NCBI RefSeq assembly: GCF_042466415.1
Contig: NZ_JAXHCH010000001.1
Coordinates: 186,001 to 250,000 of the forward strand
DNA from: Albirhodobacter sp042466415
GTDB lineage: Bacteria > Pseudomonadota > Alphaproteobacteria > Rhodobacterales > Rhodobacteraceae
Reading direction: 5' to 3'
DNA: 64,000 nt
The notes below the pieces were generated by a model that made no database searches, was not told the origin of the DNA, and saw nothing but the letters and a program-made list of their open reading frames with translations. This document shows, one piece after another, positions 7,956-17,523 of this stretch. Made by a program: the position numbers and the translations under genes. The first letter of the stretch is position 1; each line of letters opens with the position of its first letter.

Positions 7956-8025
7956 CCCGTAATCCAAGCACGACACACGATGTCAAAACATGCCCGTATT
8001 TACGATTTTGACTTTATCTAAATGC

Positions 8026-8057
8026 GCCGGTCTCAAGATCTGCACCCCGAGACCGGC
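8026..8057 (-). terminator. Inverted repeat just after the outer-membrane gene
   Basis: A perfect 9-bp stem (GCCGGTCTC with GAGACCGGC) encloses a 14-base loop, 8 bases past the stop codon. There is no T run after it. It may protect the mRNA 3' end or act with the stronger terminator at 7925-7955. Confidence 0.45.
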
Positions 8058-8065
8058 ACGTTTGA

Positions 8066-8920
8066 TTAGAAGCCGAGCACCAGCGACAGGCCGAGCGTGT
8101 TATCCGAGGACTTCAGGCCTTCGGACGGATCGGTGTTGTAGTCTGTCGTGTAGCTTACGCGGGTCGAAAGGCTATCGGAGAGCTTCATGTTGAAGCCAGC
8201 GTCGTTCGACACAACGGTGTTAACTTTCGAGCCGACGATATCGGTATCCATCGTGAACGAAACAGTTTCGTTGAACGCGTAGAAGTAGCGCGACGACGCG
8301 ATGAAGCCGAGTTCGGTATCCGAAGCGCCAGTTGCGTCTTTGAAGTAACGTGCGCCTGGGCCCGCTTGCACGCGCCATGTTTGGTTAGGCTGGTTCAACA
8401 CGCGGTAACCAGGACCGAAGCCGAGGAAGGCGTCTGTTTCCGAACCGTCGATGCCATTGCCATCGGAATCGGTCAGGTAGCCATCATACTGGTAACGCGC
8501 CAAGCCGAACGCGTAGAGTTCAGGCGTGAAATAGCGGCTACCTTCGTATGTACCGAAGAATTTTTCTTCGTTCTTTTCGCCGTTTGCTTCGCCGTACTCA
8601 ACTGCGAAACCAACGAGGTGGCTCCAGTCACCCATGCCGTAGGTCAGACGACCAGCGCCCGAAAGCTCACCGTTGTCGGTGTTGCCGTTGGTGCCCGACG
8701 CGGAGAGAGCGAACGAACCGCCCCAGCCTTGTTCTACACCGTTTGCGCCGTAGCGCTCTGCGTCTTGGCCATCAGCGATGTCGTCGGTCGCGATTTCTGC
8801 GATGTCGTCGATTTGGTCGTTCAGGTCTTCGATGCCCAAAGCGCGTTGCTGAGCGTAGAGCGGAGCGCCTGCAACGATTGCGAGTGCTGAAGCGGTCGCC
8901 AGTTTCATGAATGTGTTCAT
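8066..8920 (-). CDS. DUF481-family outer-membrane beta-barrel protein (YdiY-like)
   Basis: This 284-residue protein has a signal peptide (MNTFMKLATASALAIVAGAP to about YAQQ), a short Asp/Ile-rich linker (DLNDQIDDIAEIATDDIADG), and then repeated amphipathic strands ending in the classic outer-membrane C-terminus LSLVLGF with terminal Phe. The strand pattern (SGNTDNGELSG-like, YFTPELYAFGLARYQYDGY, SSRYFYAFNETVSF) fits DUF481, the family called salt-induced outer-membrane protein. The start at 8920 is favoured over 8938 because AGAAAGG sits 8 bases before it. It is a single-gene unit with terminators behind it. A LysR gene lies upstream on the same strand, but nothing shows that it controls this gene. 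Confidence 0.85.
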   Translation of the reverse strand: MNTFMKLATASALAIVAGAPLYAQQRALGIEDLNDQIDDIAEIATDDIADGQDAERYGANGVEQGWGGSFALSASGTNGNTDNGELSGAGRLTYGMGDWSHLVGFAVEYGEANGEKNEEKFFGTYEGSRYFTPELYAFGLARYQYDGYLTDSDGNGIDGSETDAFLGFGPGYRVLNQPNQTWRVQAGPGARYFKDATGASDTELGFIASSRYFYAFNETVSFTMDTDIVGSKVNTVVSNDAGFNMKLSDSLSTRVSYTTDYNTDPSEGLKSSDNTLGLSLVLGF

Positions 8921-9057
8921 CGTTTGAACCTTTCTCATTTGAGAGGTCTGTCATCCGGCACTTTGCCATCGATCAGAAGCCGTCGTTGTGAGTTTGGTAT
9001 AGAACCTTCGAACAGATGAGTGAAGTTCGTTTTAGTTGTAGATATCGTGAGTATTTC

Positions 9058-9984
9058 TCACTTATATGTGTTCAAGTCGTGATCAGCGGCGCTATTTTCC
9101 ATCGGATTGAGGGGCGCTGTCAGAATTTTTTGTTCTATTTCAGCGTCTTTCACGACATCGAAAAGACAACTCCGCGCGAGCGCCCTTAGTTCCGGATCAA
9201 GGTCTTCGCGCCAAACAACCCACGACGGGTAATGAAACCGTGGCGCATCCGCAACAATGTGCAGCTTGCCGATATTGACATAGCGTTGAACGGCCCTAGC
9301 GGGCAGGTAAGCGGCCGCATGTCGGTTCACGATATACTCCATCGCCAGTGCACCAAGGGCCATAGAGCGCCCCGCATCCGTGAGATGCGGAACAGACACG
9401 GTGAGGGCATGGGTAAATTCGGGCCCCCAATCCACCGCGACGTAAGTGTCTTTCAGATCGAGGGTCGCATCGGGAAATGAGGCAACAAGAATCAGCTCAT
9501 CATCGAGAGCATGTTCCGCGATCAATCCCGGGCGCAATTGGGGGGTATATAAAAGCCCCGCGTGAATCACCCCTTCCACAAGGTAGCGCATGATCCGGTC
9601 GCTCATCCCCAGTTCGCAATGCACGCTGAGTTCCGGCATAGCCGTTTGCATCTTATCCAGCCACCGGAACCCGAGACGCGGCCAAAGCGAGTTTTGCGCC
9701 CCGATCGAGATCGCACGGCTATACCCGTCGGGAATCGCGATCTGCTGCTTCGCTTCTTGCCAGAGTTTCAGCATGCTCAACGCGTAAGGCTCAAACTGGC
9801 GCCCCTCCGCCGTCAAAATCGCGCCGGCTTTCGAGCGGATGAATAAAGGATGGCCGAGACTGTCTTCCAAGCGTTGGATGCGAAGGCTTACCGCCGATTG
9901 CGTGACAAACAGACGGTCACAGGCCGCGACAAACGATCCTGTATTGGAGACTTCGAGAAACGTCTTGATCAGTGTGATGTCCAT
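9058..9984 (-). CDS. LysR-family transcriptional regulator
   Basis: This 308-residue protein has an N-terminal winged helix-turn-helix (residues 1-60, FLEVSNTGSFVAACDRLFVTQSAVSLRIQRLEDSLG) followed by a LysR substrate-binding domain from about 90. The middle contains WLDKMQTAMPELSVHCELG and GLLYTPQLRPGL, typical of the effector domain. It is flanked by the outer-membrane gene downstream (137 bases away) and by the divergent lipoprotein gene. No metabolic operon is adjacent, so the regulated genes and effector cannot be inferred. Confidence 0.92.
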   Translation of the reverse strand: MDITLIKTFLEVSNTGSFVAACDRLFVTQSAVSLRIQRLEDSLGHPLFIRSKAGAILTAEGRQFEPYALSMLKLWQEAKQQIAIPDGYSRAISIGAQNSLWPRLGFRWLDKMQTAMPELSVHCELGMSDRIMRYLVEGVIHAGLLYTPQLRPGLIAEHALDDELILVASFPDATLDLKDTYVAVDWGPEFTHALTVSVPHLTDAGRSMALGALAMEYIVNRHAAAYLPARAVQRYVNIGKLHIVADAPRFHYPSWVVWREDLDPELRALARSCLFDVVKDAEIEQKILTAPLNPMENSAADHDLNTYK

Positions 9985-10172
9985 CTTCTATCCATTCGCA
10001 AAACTCGTATCAAATATTAATGCTATTCGTTTTTCTGTTGGCTACGCAAGCGCTATAACGCTTTCAACGGGATGAGACACCAACGCGTGTCCATCGAAGG
10101 TCGGAGGGCGTCGCGCCCCTTGATAAAGCCTTCCCCTCCGGTCACCGCGCAATGTGTAAAAGGAGTGTAACT

Positions 10173-10364
10173 ATGATGAAGCTTAACAAAAAAATCGCCG
10201 CGATCCTGTTGGGCGCAACCGTTGCCCTTTCCGCTTGCTCGACCGATCAAGTCGCAGGCAACACGGCTGATGCTACCGGCTTCGTGGCGAAAACGGCCGT
10301 CAAAGGCGCATATGGCGCTGGCAAGCTCGCCGTCAAAGGGGCTTCAAAAGCCATCGGCAGCTAA
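10173..10364 (+). CDS. Small predicted lipoprotein
   Basis: This 63-residue protein starts with positively charged MMKLNKK, then a hydrophobic stretch and the lipobox ALSAC (Cys22), so it is probably lipidated and anchored in a membrane. The mature part is about 40 residues, rich in Ala, Gly and Lys, with a near repeat (TAVKGAYGAG, LAVKGASKA). The start is fixed by AGGAG seven bases before the ATG at 10173; a longer start at 10152 would disrupt the signal. A terminator follows directly. I know similar small lipoproteins in Rhodobacterales but no function for them. Confidence 0.8.
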   Translation: MMKLNKKIAAILLGATVALSACSTDQVAGNTADATGFVAKTAVKGAYGAGKLAVKGASKAIGS

Positions 10365-10392
10365 GCTCGCCCCTTTCCCGCTAGACCATCAC

Positions 10393-10420
10393 GGCGCCCT
10401 ATTCGGGGCGCCTTTCCTTT
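10393..10420 (+). terminator. Rho-independent terminator after the lipoprotein gene
   Basis: GGCGCCC pairs with GGGCGCC over a 6-base loop, followed by TTTCCTTTT. Confidence 0.8.
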
Positions 10421-10463
10421 TAAATACCCCCCTCAACCCCGTTTGCCCCGCGCAAAGCTTTAC

Positions 10464-10479
10464 TTGAGCAACCGTTCAA
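10464..10479. promoter_or_regulatory. Possible TetR-type operator
   Basis: TTGAGCAACCGTTCAA is a 16-base imperfect palindrome with outer arms TTGA and TCAA, 56 bases before the TetR start. Its layout resembles operators of autoregulated TetR/AcrR proteins. The inner arms match poorly, so the call is tentative. Confidence 0.35.
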
Positions 10480-10535
10480 CTTATATCCAGACCACCATCC
10501 GCTCAAGATTTCAAGACACAGAGGCGCGAGACCCC

Positions 10536-11147
10536 ATGGCGAGACAAGCCAATTACAATCGGGACGATGTTCTCGCAAAGGCGCAGGCGTTGTTCTGGGC
10601 GAAGGGATATCACGCGACCTCCCTCAAAGATCTGGAGTCTGCGCTCGATATGCGACCGGGGTCGATTTACGCCGCATTTGGATCGAAAGAAGCGCTTTTT
10701 GCTGAAACATTGCAACGCTACGGCGAACGCTCTCTCGCGCTGTTACAGCAGTTTCAGAAGGAAGCCCCCTCGCCACTCGCTGGCTTGGCCGCACAGGTGC
10801 GCGCCTTCGGGTGCACACCGGCCGATCCCGCGCCATCCCGCGCCTGCATGTTGGTGAAAACCTTGCTGGAGACGCCGGACAATGATCCGGTTTTGCGCCG
10901 CCAAACAGAAGAAATGATGCAAGGCATCGAACGCGAGTTCGCCGCCGCTTTCCGGGCCGCGCAATCTGCGGGCGAAATCGCCGCCGATGCCGATCCAGAG
11001 CGCCTCGCCTGCCGTCTGCAAGCGGCGATTTTCGGGATGCGGGCCTATGCGCAACGCACGGACTCGCAAGATAAAATCGAAGCTTTGGCAGAAGATATTG
11101 CGCGCGATCTGGAGCGGCTGGCACAGACCGGAGCGCGCCCCCAGTAA
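10536..11147 (+). CDS. TetR/AcrR-family transcriptional regulator
   Basis: This 203-residue protein has a TetR DNA-binding domain at residues 6-55 (DDVLAKAQALFWAKGYHATSLK, then SALDMRPGSIYAAFGSKEALF), followed by an all-helical ligand domain with the LGCTPADPAPSRACMLVKTL-like stretch common in the AcrR/YxaF branch. The start at 10536 (MARQANYN) places the DNA-binding domain at the N-terminus as usual; a longer start at 10443 would add 31 unsupported residues. Its neighbours are a lipoprotein gene upstream and convergent yhaN downstream, so it has no obvious target except itself. Confidence 0.9.
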   Translation: MARQANYNRDDVLAKAQALFWAKGYHATSLKDLESALDMRPGSIYAAFGSKEALFAETLQRYGERSLALLQQFQKEAPSPLAGLAAQVRAFGCTPADPAPSRACMLVKTLLETPDNDPVLRRQTEEMMQGIEREFAAAFRAAQSAGEIAADADPERLACRLQAAIFGMRAYAQRTDSQDKIEALAEDIARDLERLAQTGARPQ

Positions 11148-11185
11148 CGAACGCAAGCACCCCGCAACGCAGGGCGCGCACTGCG

Positions 11186-14100
11186 TTAAACCATATGGAC
11201 GGTAACGTTTTCGCCGCACATCTCCTGAGCGATCTCAACCACGTGTCTGTGATGCGTGAGGTAGATGGCCTGCCCGTAGCGCCCCAAATCTTGCATTACG
11301 CTACAGGCGGCGCGGGTACGGCGATCATCAAATGTCTCGAAGATATCGTCGCAAAAGAACGGTAGCACCGTTCCATTTTCTGCCATCTGCGCATAGGCCG
11401 CCGCACGCAGCGCCAGATACAGTTGAAAACGAGTGCCCTTCGACATCGCCTCGGCCAGCTTGGATGACCCATCAGCCGTAATCGCAATCAGGCTCTCGGC
11501 CGCGCCGTCAGGCTGCGTGGTCAGGCGGTTATACGCCCCCGATGTGATTTTCGCGAAAGCGCCCTCCGCTCCCGTCATCATCCCGCTGCGATGCGTATCA
11601 CGGTATCGGCGGATCGCGCGCTCTGCGAGAAGGTGACCGAGCTTATCTTCCAGATAACTCATTGATCCGGCTTCTACTTCGGCCTCAACACTGCGGCGGC
11701 GCGCGACCAAAGCCGCGATATCATCTCCCCCCGTCACGGTGTTGAGCGCCGTCTCGCTGCGGGTGCGTGTCTCAATCGCGAGGGTCAACGCGGCATCGAT
11801 GGGCGCAAGATCATGCGCCGCCTCCGCTAGCGCGGCATCCACCCCCTCAATTGAGTTGTCGGCCAAAAGAAGACGTGCGGCCGTCATATCCTCACAACCA
11901 AGCCCCGTCACAATCTCCCGAACGAGCAAATCAGCCTCCGCTCGTAGGCTGATCGCGCGTTTCGCCTCACGCACAGCGGCGCGCAAGGCCTCGATATCCT
12001 GCGTGGCGATCTGCGCGGGAAACAAAGCTGCGATCTGCTGGACCTTCAAATCAAGATCCTTCAGCGCGCCTGTAGCCTCCTCCAGCGCGGAGCGCGCGGC
12101 TCCCAACTCTACGGTGACATCGGCCGAACGCGTCTCCGCTGCCCGCGCAATACGCCCCTGTGTTTCAATCCACGCGAGCTGCGCCGCTGGGGTCGTCTCG
12201 CAATCAACGGCTTCGCCCGCTTGTCGAATATAGTCGCAAATATCGTGAAGTTGCTCGGAGAACAGACTGAGGTCAGCCTCCATACCCCTGATTTGCCGCT
12301 CGGCCGCTGCGCGCGCGCCGTCCAACTCGCGCAGCTTGTGCAAATGCGGCAGCGCACCGCGCACGCGGTCGGATGGCACCGCCCCCCCGAAACATTCCGT
12401 GACGCAGCGACGCCAGACATCTTGTGCCTGCGCAAGCGTCTCATCCGCCGCAAGCGCGCGTGCGTGGCGCATGGTTCGTTCTTGCTCGGCCAGTCCAACG
12501 AGATGTTGAAGCGAGGCCGCCTCATGCGCCGCTTGCGATTGCGCCTCCGCTTTTGCACGCGCCAATTCCATCAGCGCGGCAAGGTCTTGCGGTAAGGCCT
12601 GTTGGGCATCCGCCCTCAATGCGTCAGCCAGCTCTGCCTGCAACACCGCCCCTGCGGCCAAAGCAGGGGCGGCCTCGTCTTGCGCCAGCCGCAGCGCCCC
12701 ACCCGCTTTACGCGCGATTTCAACATGGCGCAGCCACTCCGCAAATTCCTCTGCGTCGGGATTGGTCTCAAGCCCCGCTTGCGCCACAAGCTGTGCAAAC
12801 GCCGCCTCTTGATCCGCAAGTGCGAGGGCCGCGGCCTTTGATGCTCGCAAGGCGCTCTCATACGTTACACTTGCTTCGGCGGCGCTGAGTTGCATCTGGC
12901 GCAGCTCGCCAAGGTCTTTTGCGTTGCGCAAACGCGCGGCCCCAGCGGCGTCATCCGCCCGCAACAACGCCTCGAAATGATCTGCCGATTGACGGTCCAA
13001 CGCGTTGAGATGCGACTGCCAGCCCGCCTCACGTTCCGCGCGGAGGTCTTGCGCCTGCGCGTCACTCACGAGATCGCCGGCCCCTCGCAACACCGCAATC
13101 TTTCGCTCGATAGCGGCAACGAAATCGCCTGCCTCGTCGTGGCGCGCGGCACAAATCTCAACCTGTTTACGCGCCCCTTCCAACGCCGCCGCGATCTTTG
13201 TCGCCGTGGCAACAGACACGCCGACTTCTGGTATCTGTTCAAAGCGTTGGCCTTTGAACTCCGTTGCCAAAAGCGCCTCTGCCGCTGCCCGCCGCGCGAG
13301 TTTAAGCGCGCTCATAGCGCCCGAATATGCCTCATAAACCCGTGCCGCGTCCAAACGGACCATCACCGATTTAAGATCCGACCCGACATCATCCGAGGTT
13401 TTGCTCTGCGCCTCATTAAGAACCCGTTTGTGTTTTTCCGAAGCCTCCAACGCTTCTCCCTGCGCGGTGATCGCGGCCAGCTCGGACCTTTGCAACGAGG
13501 ATATGGCTGCCTCTAAAGCCGCCAAATCAGGCTCCGCGAGGACGAAGGTTTCGGGCGCGTCATGCGGCAAGCCAATGTCTTTGAGGCGCTGGCGCATCTC
13601 GTCGCGCGCCGCATTCCGCGCATCGATACGTTTTGGCAGATCAATCTGCGCCGTCTCAAAACGCATCCTGGCGGCATTCAGCCTCTCAAGACGGTTGAGC
13701 GCCTCAACCAAGGCCGGTTGGCGCGGCAATTGAGCCATCGTTTGCTCATAGGCGGCGATTTTCTCCTCATGTCCGCGCGCCCGCGCCGCCCATTGCGCGC
13801 GATCGGTCGCAAGCCTCACGAGGTCTTCGGGGTCGATCTCCAATTGGGGGGGATAGTCTCGCAAACGCTCGATGTCGGGTGCAAGTTCGTCGAGCCGGCG
13901 CAGCTTCGGCAACGCCGACGCAATCGCATTGAGGCGCGACTGATGCTGCAAGGTCGCGCGACGCGTTTCGCGCAGCCCAGCCTCTTGTTGCGCGGCGGTC
14001 TCGAAATCCTGTTTGAGTTTGCGATAATCGCTGGCGGATACATCGCCCTCCTTGATGGCGGTGCCGATCGCCTCGAGCTGACGTTTCAAATGCGCAAACT

Positions 14101-14650
14101 GTGATTTGCTTCCGCCTTTTTTGTAAAACTCGCCCGCGCGCGCGTCAAACGTCTCTAGCACCGCGCTGAGGTCACTGACCCCCGCGGCGGCCGAAAAAAG
14201 CAACCGCCCGATATCGCCCTTGCTCTGCGCGATCTCTTCGCCGCCTCTTTCGATCGTTTCATCGTCAAGGCATAAAAGCTTGCGGTAATCCTCAACGCCA
14301 AGCCCACCCAAAACCGATTGCAGAGCGGCCTCGGGCACGGCATCGCCCTGCGCGTTCAGCAAACTATTGGCACGGGTGGAGATCCGCGTGAACTGTTCCG
14401 CGCGGCCGTCAATCTCCAACAAACCCGTGACACGCAAATTCGAGCGCGTGTGTTTGAAAGCGTAGGGCTCGCGATTGGGAAAACCGTAAAGAAGGCGTAA
14501 GAAAGCCTCCATCGTCGTGGTTTTGCCGGCTTCATTTTGGCCGTAGATGATATGAAAATCAGACATTTCAGGCGATGAAGGCCCGAAATCATATGATTTT
14601 TCTGTGAAATGACCGAAAAAATCCAGATCAAGGCGGCGAAGGCGCATCAT
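11186..14650 (-). CDS. yhaN: YhaN-like AAA/SMC-type ATPase (SbcC-related)
   Basis: This 1154-residue protein has the ABC-type split ATPase of the SbcC/Rad50 kind. The N-terminus carries Walker A GQNEAGKTT (residues 37-45) and an LLYGFPNREPYAFKH stretch, and the C-terminus carries the Walker B region PFFCDDIFETFDD followed by THHRHVVEIAQEM. Between them lie about 900 residues of Ala/Glu/Arg-rich coiled coil. It starts inside the upstream nuclease gene (ATGA overlap, 14647-14650), so the two are translationally coupled. With the Mre11-type partner it probably forms a DNA end-processing complex similar to SbcCD. The 1154-residue length is normal for YhaN. The physiological role of YhaON in Gram-negative bacteria is unclear. 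Confidence 0.87.
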   Translation of the reverse strand: MMRLRRLDLDFFGHFTEKSYDFGPSSPEMSDFHIIYGQNEAGKTTTMEAFLRLLYGFPNREPYAFKHTRSNLRVTGLLEIDGRAEQFTRISTRANSLLNAQGDAVPEAALQSVLGGLGVEDYRKLLCLDDETIERGGEEIAQSKGDIGRLLFSAAAGVSDLSAVLETFDARAGEFYKKGGSKSQFAHLKRQLEAIGTAIKEGDVSASDYRKLKQDFETAAQQEAGLRETRRATLQHQSRLNAIASALPKLRRLDELAPDIERLRDYPPQLEIDPEDLVRLATDRAQWAARARGHEEKIAAYEQTMAQLPRQPALVEALNRLERLNAARMRFETAQIDLPKRIDARNAARDEMRQRLKDIGLPHDAPETFVLAEPDLAALEAAISSLQRSELAAITAQGEALEASEKHKRVLNEAQSKTSDDVGSDLKSVMVRLDAARVYEAYSGAMSALKLARRAAAEALLATEFKGQRFEQIPEVGVSVATATKIAAALEGARKQVEICAARHDEAGDFVAAIERKIAVLRGAGDLVSDAQAQDLRAEREAGWQSHLNALDRQSADHFEALLRADDAAGAARLRNAKDLGELRQMQLSAAEASVTYESALRASKAAALALADQEAAFAQLVAQAGLETNPDAEEFAEWLRHVEIARKAGGALRLAQDEAAPALAAGAVLQAELADALRADAQQALPQDLAALMELARAKAEAQSQAAHEAASLQHLVGLAEQERTMRHARALAADETLAQAQDVWRRCVTECFGGAVPSDRVRGALPHLHKLRELDGARAAAERQIRGMEADLSLFSEQLHDICDYIRQAGEAVDCETTPAAQLAWIETQGRIARAAETRSADVTVELGAARSALEEATGALKDLDLKVQQIAALFPAQIATQDIEALRAAVREAKRAISLRAEADLLVREIVTGLGCEDMTAARLLLADNSIEGVDAALAEAAHDLAPIDAALTLAIETRTRSETALNTVTGGDDIAALVARRRSVEAEVEAGSMSYLEDKLGHLLAERAIRRYRDTHRSGMMTGAEGAFAKITSGAYNRLTTQPDGAAESLIAITADGSSKLAEAMSKGTRFQLYLALRAAAYAQMAENGTVLPFFCDDIFETFDDRRTRAACSVMQDLGRYGQAIYLTHHRHVVEIAQEMCGENVTVHMV

Positions 14651-15885
14651 ATAGACACCCCCTTCATCGCCGCGATCATTTTAAGAGCCGCCTGCCTTAG
14701 GAGGTCTTGCGTCAGGGCATTAAACGCGTGCTCGTCGGGAATGATTTCGCGCTTGCGATCGGGCGGCAGCAGGTTCATCATTTGCTCGACCTCGGCGCGC
14801 GCAACCGCGACGAAGCCCTCATCGGTGCGCAGCTCGTCCATCAGCTGCGCCAATTCCGCCACCGCATCCGTGCGGCCAACCGACGCCCGCGGTGGCTCAA
14901 TTTCTATGCTGAATTTCTCGATCCACAGTCGGCCCGTTTGCGCGGCGCAACTTTGCGCGGTTTCGGCCCACATATCGGCGTCGCGCCGGATCTGCCAAGC
15001 CTGATCATGAAGGCCGCGCAGCGTGAGGCGCAAAATCCCCGCGTCAGACACGGTCGCGCGCGCTTCCGCATCGACATGGCTTTGAAGCGCCCGCCGCAGC
15101 GCGTCCGTGTCGGCAAGCTCCGTTACGTCTAACGCACTCAGCCGGAACTCTACCGCCGATGTCGGCACCTCGCTGATGTTGATCTGCCCTGCGTCAATCC
15201 TCAACAATGTTGCGGATTTAGGGCCCGCTTCGCCAATATCGCGCCCTTGCGGCATGCCCGGCATCACGACAAAGGGCGCATCGCTATGGACTTGCCGCTT
15301 GTGAACATGCCCCAACGCCCAATAGTCAAAGCCCATCGCCTTCAGATCGGCAACGGAGCACGGCGCATAGGGATCGTGCCCTGCCGCCCCCATGAGAGAG
15401 CTATGCAGCATCGCGATATTCACTGCGCCGCGAACGGGCGCGTCGAATTTCGGCAACAGGCTTTCGGGGGCATGCTTGCCACGGAAACTAACGCCGTGAA
15501 TCCAGATATCATGCTCGCCAAGCTGCACCTTACCACCCCGCCCATCAAAAATATGAACATTCGCGGGCAGAGAAATGTCCCCCGTCACGGGATTTTCGGC
15601 ATCGTGATTGCCTTTGATATAGAACACGGCAATCCCCGCCGCCGACAACCGCTCCATTTGCGTGGCGAGATAAGCTGCCGTCTTGGCGCTGCGCTCTTGC
15701 CCGTCAAACAGATCGCCCGAGATCAAAAACGCGGCAACTTCCTCATCAAGTGCGAATTGCACCATCCGCGCGAGGGCGATCCGGCTCGCGGTCTGGACCT
15801 GTTCGCGCAGAACATCATCCCGCAGGGCCAATGATCGCAACGGAGAATCGAGGTGAAGATCGGCTGTGTGTAAGAGTTTGATCAA
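14647..15885 (-). CDS. yhaO: YhaO-like DNA repair exonuclease (Mre11/SbcD family)
   Basis: This 412-residue metallophosphoesterase carries the full Mre11 motif set: HTADLHLDSPL near residue 6, SGDLFDG, KGNHDAE, and GHVHKRQ with the metal-binding histidines. A C-terminal capping region of about 150 residues follows. It should bind two Mn2+ or similar ions and act as nuclease subunit with the ATPase encoded directly downstream. The 4-base ATGA overlap with that gene supports a complex of both products. Upstream it is divergent from glutamate dehydrogenase. Confidence 0.9.
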   Translation of the reverse strand: MIKLLHTADLHLDSPLRSLALRDDVLREQVQTASRIALARMVQFALDEEVAAFLISGDLFDGQERSAKTAAYLATQMERLSAAGIAVFYIKGNHDAENPVTGDISLPANVHIFDGRGGKVQLGEHDIWIHGVSFRGKHAPESLLPKFDAPVRGAVNIAMLHSSLMGAAGHDPYAPCSVADLKAMGFDYWALGHVHKRQVHSDAPFVVMPGMPQGRDIGEAGPKSATLLRIDAGQINISEVPTSAVEFRLSALDVTELADTDALRRALQSHVDAEARATVSDAGILRLTLRGLHDQAWQIRRDADMWAETAQSCAAQTGRLWIEKFSIEIEPPRASVGRTDAVAELAQLMDELRTDEGFVAVARAEVEQMMNLLPPDRKREIIPDEHAFNALTQDLLRQAALKMIAAMKGVSI

Positions 15886-16018
15886 GGAAATACCGCCGGA
15901 ATATCAAGGGCTACGCGCTAACTTCGCGACGATAGCCTGATCCTTTGCACCATGAAACAGGCATCTTTCCTGCCCCCCTTATGCGCCCGCCCGATTGTTT
16001 GCGGTAACATCAAAGCCC

Positions 16019-16050
16019 GCATCGCCCATGCGAGAAACGCATTGGACTTT
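16019..16050 (+). promoter_or_regulatory. LysR-type operator/promoter element upstream of GDH
   Basis: The element is GCATCGCCCATGC, six variable bases, then CGCATTGGACTTT. It contains the dyad ATGC-N7-GCAT (16028-16042) with the T-N11-A spacing of LysR boxes. The same element, 25 of 32 positions identical, occurs at 19379-19410 upstream of the symporter gene. The LysR encoded at 17524 is the obvious candidate to bind both. Confidence 0.65.
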
Positions 16051-16110
16051 CCCCCCCGCGCATCACCATCAAGGAAGATCGAACCAACCGCGACAGCATA
16101 GGAACGCCGC

Positions 16111-17511
16111 ATGGCCCACCATCAATTTTCCCAAAGTGTCGAAACCTTCATCGGGGACGCCGCGCAGTATCTCGCCCTGCCAGAGGGGTTGGCCGAGCGC
16201 ATCACGCAGTGCAACTCGACCTACACCGTGCGATTTGGTGTGAAATTGCGCGGCCGGATCTTTAGCTTTGAGGGCTGGCGATCGGTTCATTCCGAACATA
16301 TCGAGCCGGCAAAAGGCGGCATCCGCTACGCCCCCGATGCGAACCTGCAGGAGGTTGAAGCCCTCGCCGCATTGATGAGTTTGAAATGCGCCTTGGTCAA
16401 CGTGCCCTTTGGCGGCTCCAAAGGCGCTTTAAAAATTGATCCATCAGAGTGGACGGAAGACGAGCTCGAGCGGATCACCCGTCGCTTTACCCAAGAGCTC
16501 GCACGCCGCGCCCTCATCCATCCCGGCCGCAACGTCCCCGCGCCCGATATGGGGACGGGCGAGCGCGAAATGGCATGGATGGCGGATGAATACCGCAAGA
16601 TGGGCCATGCCGATGCGCTCAACTCGCTTGCCTGTGTGACCGGAAAACCGGTGTCGCGCGGGGGAATTGAGGGCCGCGTCGAGGCGACGGGGCGCGGTCT
16701 GCAATATGCGTTGCGCGCCTATCTCGCCCATCCGGCGACACCGATGATCGCAGGTCGCAAGAGTTTGAAAGATATGACGGTCGTCGTGCAGGGCTTTGGC
16801 AATGTCGGCTACCACGCCGCGAAATTTCTGCGCGAAGACGGCGCGAAAATCATCGGCATCGTTGAGCATGACTGCGCGATTTTCGCGCCCGCGGGCCTCG
16901 ATGTTGAGGCCGTGGCAGCACACCGCCGTGCGACAGGCTCGATCATGAACTTCGCGCAAGCCGAGACGCGCACCGCGGACGAAGGCCTCACATACATGGC
17001 GGCTGACATTCTGATTCCGGCGGCAAAGGAGAATGCGATCACCGAAGCAAATTGCGATTTGGTGAATTACGCGCTGATCGTCGAGGCCGCGAACGGGCCT
17101 GTGTCGGCGGGCGCGGAGCAGATCCTCACACAGCGCGGCATCACCGTTCTACCTGATCTGTTTATCAATGCGGGTGGTGTGGTGGTGAGCTATTTCGAAT
17201 GGGTCAAAAACATCACCCATCTGCCATTCGGCCTTATGGATAAACGACAAAAAGCGCACACGGGGGGTGTTTTCGCCGCCGCGTTGGAACAGGTCTCCGG
17301 CCGCCCGCTGACCGATGCGATGCGATTGGAAATCACGCGCGAGACGAGTGAGCTTGATCTCGTTCGTTCCGGTCTGGAAGAAATCATGGTGCGCGCGCTT
17401 GACGATATTCTCGCTCGTCACGCCACGCTCCCCGAGGCCAGCCTTCGCACCGCAGCTTATGCCGTTTCCATCGCGCGCATAGCAGAATATTATCGCGCGA
17501 TCGGACTTTGA
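16111..17511 (+). CDS. gdhA: Glutamate dehydrogenase (Glu/Leu/Phe/Val family)
   Basis: This 466-residue enzyme interconverts glutamate and 2-oxoglutarate plus ammonia. The substrate domain holds EPAKGGIRYAPDANLQEVEALAALM-type sequence, the catalytic region VPFGGSKGAL, and RNVPAPDMGTGEREMAWM. The dinucleotide domain holds VVVQGFGNVGYHAAKFL (GxGxxG). The length and motifs fit the hexameric family. It leads a unit with a LysR gene (12 bases away) and glutaminase, so the likely job is catabolic: glutamine to glutamate to 2-oxoglutarate. The LysR-type element 60 bases upstream suggests control by the neighbouring regulator. Cofactor preference (NAD or NADP) was not determined. Confidence 0.93.
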   Translation: MAHHQFSQSVETFIGDAAQYLALPEGLAERITQCNSTYTVRFGVKLRGRIFSFEGWRSVHSEHIEPAKGGIRYAPDANLQEVEALAALMSLKCALVNVPFGGSKGALKIDPSEWTEDELERITRRFTQELARRALIHPGRNVPAPDMGTGEREMAWMADEYRKMGHADALNSLACVTGKPVSRGGIEGRVEATGRGLQYALRAYLAHPATPMIAGRKSLKDMTVVVQGFGNVGYHAAKFLREDGAKIIGIVEHDCAIFAPAGLDVEAVAAHRRATGSIMNFAQAETRTADEGLTYMAADILIPAAKENAITEANCDLVNYALIVEAANGPVSAGAEQILTQRGITVLPDLFINAGGVVVSYFEWVKNITHLPFGLMDKRQKAHTGGVFAAALEQVSGRPLTDAMRLEITRETSELDLVRSGLEEIMVRALDDILARHATLPEASLRTAAYAVSIARIAEYYRAIGL

Positions 17512-17523
17512 AAGCGCGGTACT

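Noticed and set aside
7925..8057. Inverted repeats considered as a possible repeat array
   Set aside because: They are two unrelated hairpins, best explained as transcription stops between convergent genes; no repeated spacing exists.
11186..15885. YhaN/YhaO pair considered as an anti-phage defence system
   Set aside because: Both proteins match the ordinary SbcCD-related DNA repair pair, with no extra defence-type domain or mobile-element context.
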